Positions 7,444 to 8,063 of a DNA stretch of 8,063 nucleotides are shown piece by piece. Origin of the DNA: Rhizobium sp. Q54 (GTDB lineage Bacteria > Pseudomonadota > Alphaproteobacteria > Rhizobiales > Beijerinckiaceae); assembly GCA_945901195.1 (NCBI GenBank), contig CAMDKB010000205.1:1-8063 (forward strand). Direction: 5' to 3'. The notes beneath the pieces were generated by a model. That model worked only from the letters and a program-made list of their open reading frames with translations. It did no database searches and had not been told where the DNA came from. The position numbers and the translations under genes were made by a program. Numbering within the stretch: position 1 is the stretch's first letter; each line of letters opens with the position of its first letter.

Positions 7444-8063
7444 ATGGCGCGTGCAAACGTGGCCGATGCTTCCGCACGCGCGGAGGCAGACAAGAAAACT
7501 GCGTCTGCAATCGGCCGGAGTCGCAGCCTTTCGGGCGGCGGTTTTGCGTCCTTTGCGCATTTCGGCGTCCCTGCAATGGTCGGCATATTCAGCGCAACTC
7601 TAGGACTGATCGCGCTTCTGTTTGCCGTTGATGATCGCAAAGACACCATCACCGAGGTGATGTCTGAAATCGAAATGGTCGCGCTTACAGTTTCGACGGT
7701 CGTCGATTCCAGCGCATCCACTTATGTTCAAGGACAAAGCCAGCTCTTCGAGAAGGACCTGCCTGGTCGTGTCATCGCGCGCGGCCGTGTCGTGATCATC
7801 ACCGACAATACCGGCCGGATAGCGGGTACATTGCCTCCGCAACTAACGCGCCAGGCAGCGCTGACAGATATATTGGGACATGTTCAGCTCCTGACAACTT
7901 TCGCTGAAAAGGCTGGGGCCCAGCGATTTACGCTGCCCGATGGGCGAGAGGCGATTGCTGCCGTGCGTAATCTGAAAGCTCCGTTCGGGCAGGTCGCGGT
8001 CTACCAGACGATTGATGCCGTGCTGGCCGATTGGCGCTCGCAGGCGACCCGAGCCGGCTTAAT
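7444..8063 (+). CDS. Membrane-anchored sensor protein, probable histidine kinase N-terminus (3' end outside window)
   Basis: The frame is open from ATG 7444 to the right edge: 206 full codons, no stop. AGGGGG (7431-7436) lies seven bases upstream of the start. Residues 1-40 are a hydrophilic, Ala-, Ser- and basic-rich cytoplasmic tail; 42-62 (VPAMVGIFSATLGLIALLFAV) are a single membrane helix; 63-206 look like an extracytoplasmic sensing domain (with VVIITDNTGRIAG at about 119-131 and a strand-rich PAS/Cache-like pattern), ending in AVLADWRSQATRAGL, which I recall as typical just before the second membrane helix of rhizobial PAS-containing histidine kinases of the PleC/DivJ/PdhS type. No kinase, PAS or HAMP residues are inside the window, so the call rests on architecture, recalled similarity and the cell-cycle-like promoter. 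A diguanylate cyclase or chemoreceptor with the same N-terminal layout is the main alternative. Confidence 0.55.
   Translation, partial: MARANVADASARAEADKKTASAIGRSRSLSGGGFASFAHFGVPAMVGIFSATLGLIALLFAVDDRKDTITEVMSEIEMVALTVSTVVDSSASTYVQGQSQLFEKDLPGRVIARGRVVIITDNTGRIAGTLPPQLTRQAALTDILGHVQLLTTFAEKAGAQRFTLPDGREAIAAVRNLKAPFGQVAVYQTIDAVLADWRSQATRAGL

Noticed and set aside
1..8063. CRISPR arrays, tRNA or rRNA genes, insertion sequences
   Set aside because: No regularly spaced repeats, no transposase-like frame with terminal repeats, and no recognisable structural RNA were seen on either strand.

Overview
The window reads as chromosomal DNA of an alphaproteobacterium, probably of the Hyphomicrobiales (rhizobial) lineage. 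The basis is GC-rich codon use, a TctC/Bug-type periplasmic binding protein, protein sequences resembling rhizobial homologues from memory, and a dense cluster of GANTC (CcrM methylation) sites next to a CtrA-like box. No database search was possible, so family calls rest on motifs and recalled homologues.

Layout. (1) Minus strand, 282 to the left edge: the first 94 codons of a secreted TctC/Bug-family solute-binding protein. (2) 283-513: a divergent intergenic region with a perfect 14-bp palindrome just upstream of the next gene. (3) 514-3918, plus strand: a 1134-residue three-domain phospholipid-recycling enzyme with an LplT-like MFS flippase, a PlsC acyltransferase and an acyl-ACP synthetase. 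(4) 3915-4517: a TetR-family regulator that overlaps the enzyme by ATGA. (5) 4593-7259: a complete, apparently active aminopeptidase N (pepN). (6) 7260-7443: an intergenic region with a hairpin plus T-run, seven GANTC sites in 135 bp and a CtrA-like half-palindromic box. (7) 7444 to the right edge: the N-terminal 206 codons of a membrane-anchored protein, best read as the sensor part of an alphaproteobacterial histidine kinase; its kinase domains would lie outside the window.

How they may work together. The enzyme and the TetR gene look like one translationally coupled unit that re-acylates lysophospholipids, with the TetR protein probably repressing its own unit through the palindrome at 465-478. 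PepN is a housekeeping peptide-degrading enzyme and may be read from the same transcript, since no terminator is seen in the 75-base gap before it. The last gene appears to have its own promoter region carrying alphaproteobacterial cell-cycle signals, which is the most interesting non-coding feature here. I did not find a clearly novel multi-gene system; most of the window is recognisable core metabolism.
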